5,875 bases of DNA, from NCBI GenBank assembly GCA_019454915.1, contig JACFNM010000263.1:1-5875 (forward strand), written 5' to 3'. Below are positions 1-5,875 of the stretch, piece after piece. The stretch comes from Chitinophagaceae bacterium (GTDB lineage Bacteria > Bacteroidota > Bacteroidia > Chitinophagales > Chitinophagaceae). The translations under genes were made by a program, and so were the position numbers. Numbering within the stretch: the first letter of the stretch is position 1; each line of letters opens with the position of its first letter. Under the pieces are notes generated by a model. It was given only the letters and a program-made list of their open reading frames with translations. It was not told the origin of the DNA and searched no databases.

Positions 1-1923
1 CGTTCCGCCATTGATACGCCTTACGTGGAACAGGATGTAGGGCAGCATCTTATCAATGCTCAGTTGGATGTATCCGTAGCCGGTCTGCCTTTCCAGGTAA
101 GCTATTATGGCAGAAAAAGCAACTCTGTTTTCCTGCGTGATTACAATGATCTCCGGGTGGCTTTCAATGCACCTTTATTTCGCAAGCTTAAACAGGATGA
201 GTTGCGCAGGCAATTGAACAGCATCACCGAAAAAATGCAGCCGGCGGCGCTTACCAGAGATCTGAATGGGATAAAGGACAGGATCAGCAATATAAGGAGC
301 CGGTTAAGTTCCACTGATCTGTTGAACCGGTACCTGAAGGCGAAGCAAAACATTGCCTATGCAGACCGGCTTCCCGACAATATCGCCGACAAGAATGCTT
401 TGATTGAATTGTCCCGGAATATTGTGAGCGATTATGAGCGGCAGCAACGACTTTTAAACGGGCTGGAGACGGCCCGGGATTCCTTGTTGGATGCATATCA
501 GCTAAACGCAAAAAAAATACAACAGATACAACAGACGATCAGCGGCGGCATGTACACGGTTCAGGGGGTACAACAGATACGGGAGGAATTGAAAAAGGAA
601 GGATTGCTGGATAAAAGATCAGACCGTTTGCTCAAAACGATCTATGCCGTCCGGTCGTTTGCCATAGGCAGAACGCTTCCCGATATGAGCCGCCTCACCG
701 TCAAAAACTTAAATGTCACCGGCGTCAATTTTGAATACAACGCGGGCAATGTTTATGCGGGACTAACGGCGGGTAAAATTGATTTCCGGTCAAGGGATTT
801 TCTTTACGGGAAACCGTCCGGGGCGCCCCAGCATGTGTATGCAGCCGCCATTGGTTACGGCGTAAAGGAAGGAACCCATTTGATCGTTACGGGCTATTCG
901 GGGAAAAAGCAAATTATATCCAACAGTGGTTTAGCGGCCGCTCCCCTGAGCGGTATGAGTATTGAAGGGCAATGGCGTGTGGGGCGTTATTTCAACATAA
1001 CCGCCGAAGCCGCGCAATCCACCAGCCCCGTTCATAGTTCGGGGCAGGGGGTTATTAAGCAACAGGGGTTCAGGTTCGACGATCGTACCAATAAAGCTTA
1101 TTCTATAAGAGTGGGAGGCTATCTCCCTTCCACCGGAACGCGGGTTGAGGGATACTATCAGAAGACGGGGATCAATTTTCAGAACTTCACCAATTACCGT
1201 GTAAATGCCAATGCGGCCACGTGGAGCATGCGTCTTGAGCAAACCTTTTGGAAAAGGCAGCTCAGGCTGCTTGCTTCGGCGCGTAAAAATGATTACAGCA
1301 ACCCGTTCATCATTCAGCAATACAACAGTAACACGATATTTACTTCTTTTTCGGCAACCCTGCGAAGAAGAAAACTTCCTTCTTTGACGCTCGGCTATGT
1401 TCCTTCTTCGCAATACACCATGGTGGGCGACCAGGTAGCCGAAAGCCGGTATCAATCATTAAGCGTCAGTGTGGCACATGCCTACAGGATCGGATCAATG
1501 AAGGCCAACGGTGTCTTTACCTATAACCGGTTTTATAATGCGGGTAGCGATACCGGTTTTGTGTATTATAATGCCAGTCATTTTTATACCCGGCATCAGT
1601 TTGTTTTCCCTTTATTCACCGGTAATATAGGATATTCCGGCACTGCCAATAAACAATATACGCTGGATGTTATGGACGGCGGACTTACCATCAACTATAC
1701 CCAGTATTTCAGTATAGGCGGAGGGGTAAAGATCAACAATTACAATACGGTGGAAGTGAAGACCGGGTTATACTGCAACTTCCGGTGCAGACTGCGGTAC
1801 ATCGGAGATATTACCCTTTGGTATGAGCGGGGCTATTTACCCGGAAGCGCCGATACTTTAGTCAAAAATGAATGGTTTACCCTTGGGTTCACCAGGTACT
1901 TTAATAATATCCTTAAGTTATGA
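1..1923 (+). CDS. Putative outer-membrane beta-barrel protein with N-terminal coiled coil (5' partial)
   Basis: The frame is open from the first base; GTG at 25 is an internal Val codon, not a believable start, because the eight codons before it are in frame and no signal peptide follows it. Visible: 641 sense codons. Window codons ~9-60 form a beta-rich segment (QLDVSVAGLPFQVSYYG, then LRDYNDLRVAFNAPLF). Codons ~62-215 (about 184-645) are charged and helical with Leu/Ile heptad-like spacing, typical of a coiled coil. From codon ~225 to the end come many short alternating strands rich in Tyr, Gly and Asn with polar turns (e.g. GVNFEYNAGNVYAGLTAGKIDF), ending in a strand WFTLGFTRYF, as in outer-membrane barrels. 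The ATGA overlap with the next gene indicates an operon. I recognise the general type as a partner of Bacteroidota RHS/TANFOR loci but know no assigned function. Signal peptide and true N-terminus are outside the window. A non-barrel beta-rich surface protein is the alternative. Coding status is near certain; the barrel call is inferred. Confidence 0.82.
   Translation, partial: RSAIDTPYVEQDVGQHLINAQLDVSVAGLPFQVSYYGRKSNSVFLRDYNDLRVAFNAPLFRKLKQDELRRQLNSITEKMQPAALTRDLNGIKDRISNIRSRLSSTDLLNRYLKAKQNIAYADRLPDNIADKNALIELSRNIVSDYERQQRLLNGLETARDSLLDAYQLNAKKIQQIQQTISGGMYTVQGVQQIREELKKEGLLDKRSDRLLKTIYAVRSFAIGRTLPDMSRLTVKNLNVTGVNFEYNAGNVYAGLTAGKIDFRSRDFLYGKPSGAPQHVYAAAIGYGVKEGTHLIVTGYSGKKQIISNSGLAAAPLSGMSIEGQWRVGRYFNITAEAAQSTSPVHSSGQGVIKQQGFRFDDRTNKAYSIRVGGYLPSTGTRVEGYYQKTGINFQNFTNYRVNANAATWSMRLEQTFWKRQLRLLASARKNDYSNPFIIQQYNSNTIFTSFSATLRRRKLPSLTLGYVPSSQYTMVGDQVAESRYQSLSVSVAHAYRIGSMKANGVFTYNRFYNAGSDTGFVYYNASHFYTRHQFVFPLFTGNIGYSGTANKQYTLDVMDGGLTINYTQYFSIGGGVKINNYNTVEVKTGLYCNFRCRLRYIGDITLWYERGYLPGSADTLVKNEWFTLGFTRYFNNILKL
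518..580 (+). repeat. 12-bp direct repeat inside coiled-coil coding region
   Basis: TACAACAGATAC occurs at 518-529 and again at 569-580, 51 bases (17 codons) apart and in the same frame, encoding a Gln-Gln-Ile motif both times. An overlapping extra CAACAG unit follows the first copy at 530-535. It probably reflects the repetitive Gln-rich helix rather than a separate element. Confidence 0.5.
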
Positions 1924-3041
1924 GGCTACTTTTTATATCCATTTTAGTGTTATCCGGTTGCTGCGCGGGGGCGCAAATTATTGTTATGCCCCCGGTGAAC
2001 CGGGTCGGCATTCTTCAGAAACAACAATTGTGGGACATCACGCTTTCCAACACTTCAGCCTACGCGGTTACCGGGCATATAGAAGTGGTATTAGGCGATG
2101 GAACCAGCGGCCAGCCGATATTGATCGGAGTTGCCAGAGAGATCAATGTTTCTCCCGGAGTTACGCAGGTTAACGCCGCAGTTGTGGAACCGGTACAATA
2201 TACGCAGGTCAATGGCAATTATGTCATTGACCCCGGTCCTGAAGGCTTTCTGCCGCTGGGTAATTTTTCCGTTTGTATCAGCTTTTTCAGGCATGAGCAT
2301 GGCATCGTAAACCAAATTGCCGAGGAATGCGATTTCATAGAAGTGGAGCCGCTAAGCCCCCCGCAATTATTGCTGCCCTGGGATGAAGCGGAGGAAACAC
2401 AGATCAATCCTACCTTCAACTGGCTTCCGCCCGCGCCGGTGAGTTTTTTCATCAATCTGAGATACGATTTGGATATCGCGGAGGTTTACCCCGGTCAGTC
2501 GCCGGCAGACGCCATTCAGCAAAACATCCCGTTGCTGCACCAACCCGAGATCATCCCCACTTCGCTTTTATATCCTGTTTCAGCGCCGGCATTGCAATTC
2601 AACAAACAGTATGCGTGGAGGATCACCGCCAAAAGCAACGGGGCTGTGGTGTCGCGTACCGATGTGTGGTCTTTTACACTGAAAGAAGAAGCTGATATTC
2701 CTAAAATAAGAACCAATCACCTGCCCTATTCCAGGCTGGTAAAATATGATCAGCCGGGTTATTCATTGCAGGTGGATTTTTTAAAGTTTGAGTATTTCAA
2801 TGAGGCGAACGACAGCACCTGGAACATAAAGATCTATCGTTTGGATGATAAAGATATGGATACCGTTGCATTTCAGTGGGATACTATTCCCATAGGTACA
2901 GGACAAAACCTGGTGAACATTGACCTCAGTAACAATCCGGCATTTTCAGATAAACATTTCTACCTGCTGGAGCTTACCAATGGTAGAAATGAAAAATGGC
3001 GGTTAAGATTCGAGTTCAGAAAAGAAGAGGCGGTGCAATAG
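1920..3041 (+). CDS. TANFOR-like / fibronectin-III-like exported protein
   Basis: Complete 373-residue protein, ATG at 1920 overlapping the TGA of the upstream gene by four bases. No Shine-Dalgarno sequence is evident, consistent with translational coupling. Residues 1-18 are a short signal sequence; it can be read as signal peptidase I type (AGA before Q19) or as a lipoprotein signal with lipobox LSGC (Cys14). Residues ~19-143 are beta-rich and resemble the TANFOR domain of Bacteroidota: a VMPPVNRVG start, a GNFSVCI strand and an EEC motif, with Cys119 and Cys137 as a plausible disulfide pair. Residues ~147-254 match a fibronectin-III-like module (PPQLLLPWDEAEE, NPTFNWLPPAP, EVYPGQSPADAI, SLLYPVSAPAL, YAWRITA, VWSFTL). 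Residues ~266-370 form a third beta-rich region of unknown type. Such proteins have no known enzymatic activity; a structural or adaptor role in the periplasm or at the cell surface is inferred from the domains and from lying between a barrel gene and a giant RHS-type gene. Confidence 0.9.
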   Translation: MRLLFISILVLSGCCAGAQIIVMPPVNRVGILQKQQLWDITLSNTSAYAVTGHIEVVLGDGTSGQPILIGVAREINVSPGVTQVNAAVVEPVQYTQVNGNYVIDPGPEGFLPLGNFSVCISFFRHEHGIVNQIAEECDFIEVEPLSPPQLLLPWDEAEETQINPTFNWLPPAPVSFFINLRYDLDIAEVYPGQSPADAIQQNIPLLHQPEIIPTSLLYPVSAPALQFNKQYAWRITAKSNGAVVSRTDVWSFTLKEEADIPKIRTNHLPYSRLVKYDQPGYSLQVDFLKFEYFNEANDSTWNIKIYRLDDKDMDTVAFQWDTIPIGTGQNLVNIDLSNNPAFSDKHFYLLELTNGRNEKWRLRFEFRKEEAVQ

Positions 3042-3125
3042 AGACGGGAAGGTGAAGAGACGGGGATATTCATTTGATTTTTTTAAAAAAACCTGTTCTG
3101 CAGGCGGGAAGTTAAAAATACAGGC
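3041..3125 (+). other. Intergenic spacer with short repeats and an A/T palindrome
   Basis: The spacer between gene 2 and gene 3 starts with an 8-bp direct repeat GAGACGGG at 3041-3048 (its first base is the last base of the stop codon) and 3057-3064. A perfect 14-bp palindrome of seven T then seven A lies at 3078-3091, and a small CCTG/CAGG stem (3092-3095 with 3101-3104) follows it. TTCATTTG at 3069-3076 is one mismatch from the Bacteroidota -7 consensus TAnnTTTG, but no TTG -33 element stands upstream. The last 15 bases before the ATG are A-rich, as is usual for Bacteroidota starts; GGGAAG at 3106-3111 is too far away (14 bases) to be a normal ribosome binding site. No convincing intrinsic terminator is present, so read-through from gene 2 into gene 3 is plausible; a weak internal promoter cannot be excluded. 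Confidence 0.45.
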
Positions 3126-5875
3126 ATGAAATATTTATCCGATAAAAAAGTGCAAAAAAATATAGCGGCATTTTTGCTTTTGGTAATGCTCATCGAAACC
3201 ATATTGCCTTCTCAGGCGCTTGCGATGGTAAACAGGAACAGACCTTATGCCGGTAGTGCGAGGAGCGATTATGCCGCCCTGCCTCACCCGTTTTCTCCGT
3301 TGTTCAACCTTCCCCTGCAGCCGGGCAGGGCTACAGGGGAAGGTAAAACAGCGCCTCCTCCCGCTGTTTCCGGGACTGTAAAAGATAAGCCCGGAGAACG
3401 TGCGTCCGTTCAGAGATCCATGATCGGCGGTCCCGGTCAACCTGAAATGAGCAGTTTTAAAAGTGTGAACGCCGATAATATGGTAGATCTGTTCACGGGA
3501 GATTTTTCCTATAACATTCCTTTGTTGGACGTAGGCGGTTACCCGGTGAATATCTATTATCACGGCGGCGCCGGTATTGACCAGGAAGCGGGCTGGGTAG
3601 GATTGGGGTGGAATATCAATCCCGGCACCATCAATCGCAGCATGCGCGGCCTTCCGGACGATTTTAACGGGGAGGACAGGATCAGCAGGATCCAACACAT
3701 TAAAACCAATAAAACGGTAGGGGTTGGGGTTGCCGGCGGAATAGAAGTGTTTGGCAATACCCTGGGGCTCAATTTTAATGTGGGGGTATTTAATAACACC
3801 TATAATGGCTGGGGCGTGGAGAACGGTATTAATGCCAACCTGAGTGCGGGCAGCGCTTCAAAGGGAACGCTCACCGCTTCGCTGGGGTTGCAGAATAATT
3901 CCCAGACGGGTTTAAATATTTCTCCGGGTCTGAGCTATAGTCTTGCTTCCCAAAACAGCGGATTGAAGGGGACAGCCAATATCGGCGCCAACTACAATTC
4001 ACGGATGGGGCTTACGGGCCTGCAGTTCAACGCGGCAGTATCGGCGTCAACCAGTGTAGGATGGCGCGAGAAAAATGCAAATGATGAAATAGTGAGTCAC
4101 TACGAGGGCGCTTCCCTGGGAACCACCAGCGTATTATCCTCGGGGATATCATTTGCCACGCCCGCCTATACCCCCTCTGTTCAGATGCCGCTGACCAGCA
4201 CTAATTTTACGTTCAGCGCCAAATACGGAGGCGAAATTTACGGAGCGTTTCCGAATGCGGCTGTTTCAGGTTATGTCAGCAAGCAGGAAATAGTATGGGA
4301 AGACACGCTTCAATCCCTGCCCGGCTATGGTTACCTGTATTTTACCAAAGCCAACAATCGGGCCGAAGCGCTGCTGGACTTTAACCGGGAAAAGGAATCG
4401 TACTTCAATTACCGGTCTACCCCCCAACTGGCAATACCACAATACAATTATGATGTGTACAACATCAGCGGCGAAGGCACAGGCGGTATGTTCCGTCCCT
4501 ACCGGAGCGAGGCGGGGTATATCAGAGACCATCATTTACAAACCAAAAGCAATACCGGTAATGTCGCTTTCAATATGGGCGGAGGAACTTATTTTAAAGG
4601 CGGCGTGGATATTAATGAAACGATTGCCACCACCCGCAACGCGGCCTGGGAAAGCGATATTACTCCCAACATCCGTTTTACGGAGCCCGACAGCACTTAC
4701 CAACCGGTATTTTTCCGCAATCCCGGAGAAAAAACCAGCAACACGCCGGCTTATTACAATAAGATTGGCGGTGATAGTCTTGTGCGCATTAAACTGGGCG
4801 GCGGCATTCAGCATATCACGGCGGCCAATGCGCTGGTAGCCTACCATAATGAACGGCCGGTAAAAGACATCCCTGTTACCGATCCGCTGTTAAAAGCGGG
4901 GCGGGATAAGCGAACCCAGGTTATCACCTATAAGAATGCAGCGGAAGCGGCGGCGTTCGGGCTTGACCGGATCATCCGCTCATATGACGAAAATGCCGTT
5001 CCGGCCGGCGCCTGTCCCGATAGCCTTGTGGATACCATAGCGAGGGTGGAGCCCGGTTTGCGCAAAGCTCATCATTTATCTGAGATAACGGTTTTGAACG
5101 GGGATGGTCGTCGTTATATCTACGGTTTGCCCGCTTACAATGCCGGGCAGCGGGATGTAACCTTTTCTGTTGACCGGGAGACCAATCCGGAAAATATTGA
5201 CAAAGGGCTGGCGGCATATGCCGCGGGGACTGACAACACCGCGATAGGAAATAATAAAGGCAGGGAACATTTTTTTACCAAAGATATATTACCCGCCTAT
5301 GCCCATTCTTTTTTACTCACGGGTCTGGTTTCCGCGGATTATGTGGACGTTACCGGGGATGGAATATCTGACGATGATATTGGAGACGCGGTGAAATTCA
5401 ATTACTCAATGGTGTATGGTAAACAGAAAGGTTATTATCGTTGGCGCACCCCCAACGATCCAAACAAAGCCAGCTACAACGAAGGGCTTAAAACCTACAG
5501 CAGGGACGACAAAGGAACTTATATGTACGGAGAAAAGGAGATATGGTATCTCAACTCCGTTGTCTCCAAAACCATGATCGCTGTCTTTACCATCAGTTCA
5601 AAAAGGGAAGACAACCTGGGAGTGCTGGATGAAAACGGGGGCGCCGATGTCACTCAGCGGTTAAGGAGGCTTGAAAGAATTGATTTGTATTCCCGGGCCG
5701 ACATAGTAAAATACGGGACGGCGGCCAAACCGGTAAAATCCGTTCATTTTGAATACGACTATTCCCTTTGCCGGGATGCACCGAATAATTCCGGGGATCC
5801 CGTAGATAAGTATGGCAACGCTGTGGCGGAAAGCTCCGTCGAAAATGTTAACCGGATTAAATGCATACTGACATT
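3126..5875 (+). CDS. Giant Bacteroidota RHS/YD-repeat-type surface protein, N-terminal part (3' partial)
   Basis: ATG at 3126 opens a frame with no stop to the window end (916 codons plus 2 bases). Residues 1-33 form a signal peptide (Lys-rich start, core IAAFLLLVMLIETIL, cleavage ALA before M34). Residues 34-100 are a Pro/Gly-rich linker. The conserved core starts at GGPGQPEMSSF (101-111), then DLFTGDFSYNIPL (121-133), GWVGLGWNINPG (156-167) and RGLPDDF (174-180), a block typical of the N-terminal region of Bacteroidota RHS-type proteins and reminiscent of SpvB/TcB proteins. Residues 198-313 are Gly/Asn-rich beta strands. Further blocks: GYGYLYF (400-406), LLDFNREKE (416-424), GGMFRPYR (453-460), HHLSEITVL (649-657), YGLPAYN (666-672), DVTGDGISDDD (741-751, possible metal-binding loop), GEKEIWYL (802-809), VHFEYDYSLC (873-882). 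No YD repeats are seen yet; they and a variable C-terminal end are expected downstream (inference). Role unknown: exported, possibly a polymorphic-toxin-like or adhesive surface protein. Reads in the other frames here are shadows. Confidence 0.93.
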   Translation, partial: MKYLSDKKVQKNIAAFLLLVMLIETILPSQALAMVNRNRPYAGSARSDYAALPHPFSPLFNLPLQPGRATGEGKTAPPPAVSGTVKDKPGERASVQRSMIGGPGQPEMSSFKSVNADNMVDLFTGDFSYNIPLLDVGGYPVNIYYHGGAGIDQEAGWVGLGWNINPGTINRSMRGLPDDFNGEDRISRIQHIKTNKTVGVGVAGGIEVFGNTLGLNFNVGVFNNTYNGWGVENGINANLSAGSASKGTLTASLGLQNNSQTGLNISPGLSYSLASQNSGLKGTANIGANYNSRMGLTGLQFNAAVSASTSVGWREKNANDEIVSHYEGASLGTTSVLSSGISFATPAYTPSVQMPLTSTNFTFSAKYGGEIYGAFPNAAVSGYVSKQEIVWEDTLQSLPGYGYLYFTKANNRAEALLDFNREKESYFNYRSTPQLAIPQYNYDVYNISGEGTGGMFRPYRSEAGYIRDHHLQTKSNTGNVAFNMGGGTYFKGGVDINETIATTRNAAWESDITPNIRFTEPDSTYQPVFFRNPGEKTSNTPAYYNKIGGDSLVRIKLGGGIQHITAANALVAYHNERPVKDIPVTDPLLKAGRDKRTQVITYKNAAEAAAFGLDRIIRSYDENAVPAGACPDSLVDTIARVEPGLRKAHHLSEITVLNGDGRRYIYGLPAYNAGQRDVTFSVDRETNPENIDKGLAAYAAGTDNTAIGNNKGREHFFTKDILPAYAHSFLLTGLVSADYVDVTGDGISDDDIGDAVKFNYSMVYGKQKGYYRWRTPNDPNKASYNEGLKTYSRDDKGTYMYGEKEIWYLNSVVSKTMIAVFTISSKREDNLGVLDENGGADVTQRLRRLERIDLYSRADIVKYGTAAKPVKSVHFEYDYSLCRDAPNNSGDPVDKYGNAVAESSVENVNRIKCILT
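3307..3344. repeat. Strong imperfect inverted repeat (hairpin) inside gene 3 linker
   Basis: The outer arms ACCTTCCCCTG (3307-3317) and CAGGGGAAGGT (3334-3344) are perfect 11-bp reverse complements. After one C/A mismatch (3318 with 3333) the inner arms AGCC (3319-3322) and GGCT (3329-3332) also pair, leaving a six-base loop GGGCAG. That gives 15 base pairs, mostly G-C. It lies in the codons for residues ~61-73, in the Pro/Gly-rich linker between signal peptide and conserved core. It has no T-run on either strand, so it is not a standard intrinsic terminator. It could be an mRNA structure affecting early elongation, a small palindromic insertion, or chance. Confidence 0.85.

Noticed and set aside
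25..27. GTG as the start codon of the first gene
   Set aside because: The frame is open back to base 1 with coding-like codons, no signal peptide follows the GTG, and an outer-membrane protein needs one; the real start is upstream of the window.
933..942. 10-bp palindrome AGCGGCCGCT containing a NotI-type site
   Set aside because: Lies in ordinary coding sequence with no flanking repeat or vector-like sequence; chance is sufficient.
1362..1411. 9-bp inverted repeat GCGAAGAAG / CTTCTTCGC
   Set aside because: The loop of 32 bases is long and the arms are simple purine/pyrimidine runs from Arg/Ser codons; no sign of function.
931..1455. 174-codon open frame on the - strand
   Set aside because: It is antisense to the barrel-like coding region, with Arg-rich composition and no domain or export signal; a shadow of the real gene.
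3069..3076. Bacteroidota-type -7 promoter box TTCATTTG
   Set aside because: It has one mismatch to TAnnTTTG and no TTG-type -33 element at the expected distance; too weak to call as a promoter.
3078..3104. Intrinsic terminator between genes 2 and 3
   Set aside because: The T7A7 palindrome is self-complementary but has no G-C stem, and the adjacent CCTG/CAGG stem is only 4 bp with no T-run after it.
3135..3698. 187-codon open frame on the - strand
   Set aside because: It is antisense to the signal peptide and the most conserved block of the giant protein and shows no recognisable domain; a shadow.
4327..4839. 170-codon open frame on the + strand
   Set aside because: It lies entirely inside the giant gene in another frame; its translation is Thr/Pro/Arg-rich low-quality sequence, while the overlapping frame carries recognisable conserved blocks.
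5211..5224. Perfect 14-bp palindrome GCGGCATATGCCGC
   Set aside because: It has no loop, so cannot form a normal hairpin, and is explained by the Ala-Ala-Tyr-Ala codons in a G+C-rich stretch; probably chance.

Overview
The window looks like chromosomal DNA of a Bacteroidota bacterium, most likely of the Chitinophagia/Chitinophagaceae type. The evidence is protein-family content: a TANFOR-like cell-envelope protein and the N-terminal two thirds or so of a giant Bacteroidota-type RHS/YD-repeat surface protein. Start regions without clear Shine-Dalgarno sequences and a roughly balanced G+C content also fit. Genus-level placement is not possible from the sequence alone.

Layout: three genes lie on the + strand in one direction and fill almost the whole window. 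(1) Positions 1-1923 hold the 3' part of a gene whose start lies upstream. It encodes a long alpha-helical, coiled-coil-like segment followed by a beta-strand-rich domain with an aromatic C-terminal strand, as in outer-membrane barrels. (2) Positions 1920-3041 hold a complete 373-residue exported protein with a TANFOR-like N-terminal domain, a fibronectin-type-III-like domain and a third beta-rich domain. Its ATG overlaps the stop of gene 1 (ATGA), so the two are probably translationally coupled. (3) After an 84-base spacer, a reading frame opens at 3126 and stays open to the last base of the window (916 codons plus 2 bases, no stop). It has a signal peptide and a series of blocks I recognise from the N-terminal part of giant Bacteroidota RHS-type proteins. 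The RHS/YD repeats and the variable C-terminal end that such proteins usually have would lie beyond the window.

How they may work together (inference): the order outer-membrane barrel with coiled coil, exported TANFOR/FN3 protein, giant secreted RHS-like protein suggests one envelope-associated surface-display or secretion module. The barrel could be the membrane anchor or conduit, the TANFOR/FN3 protein an adaptor, and the giant protein the displayed or released cargo. No transposon, CRISPR array, tRNA or rRNA was seen. The most notable non-coding-type signal is a strong 15-bp imperfect hairpin at 3307-3344 inside the linker-coding part of gene 3.
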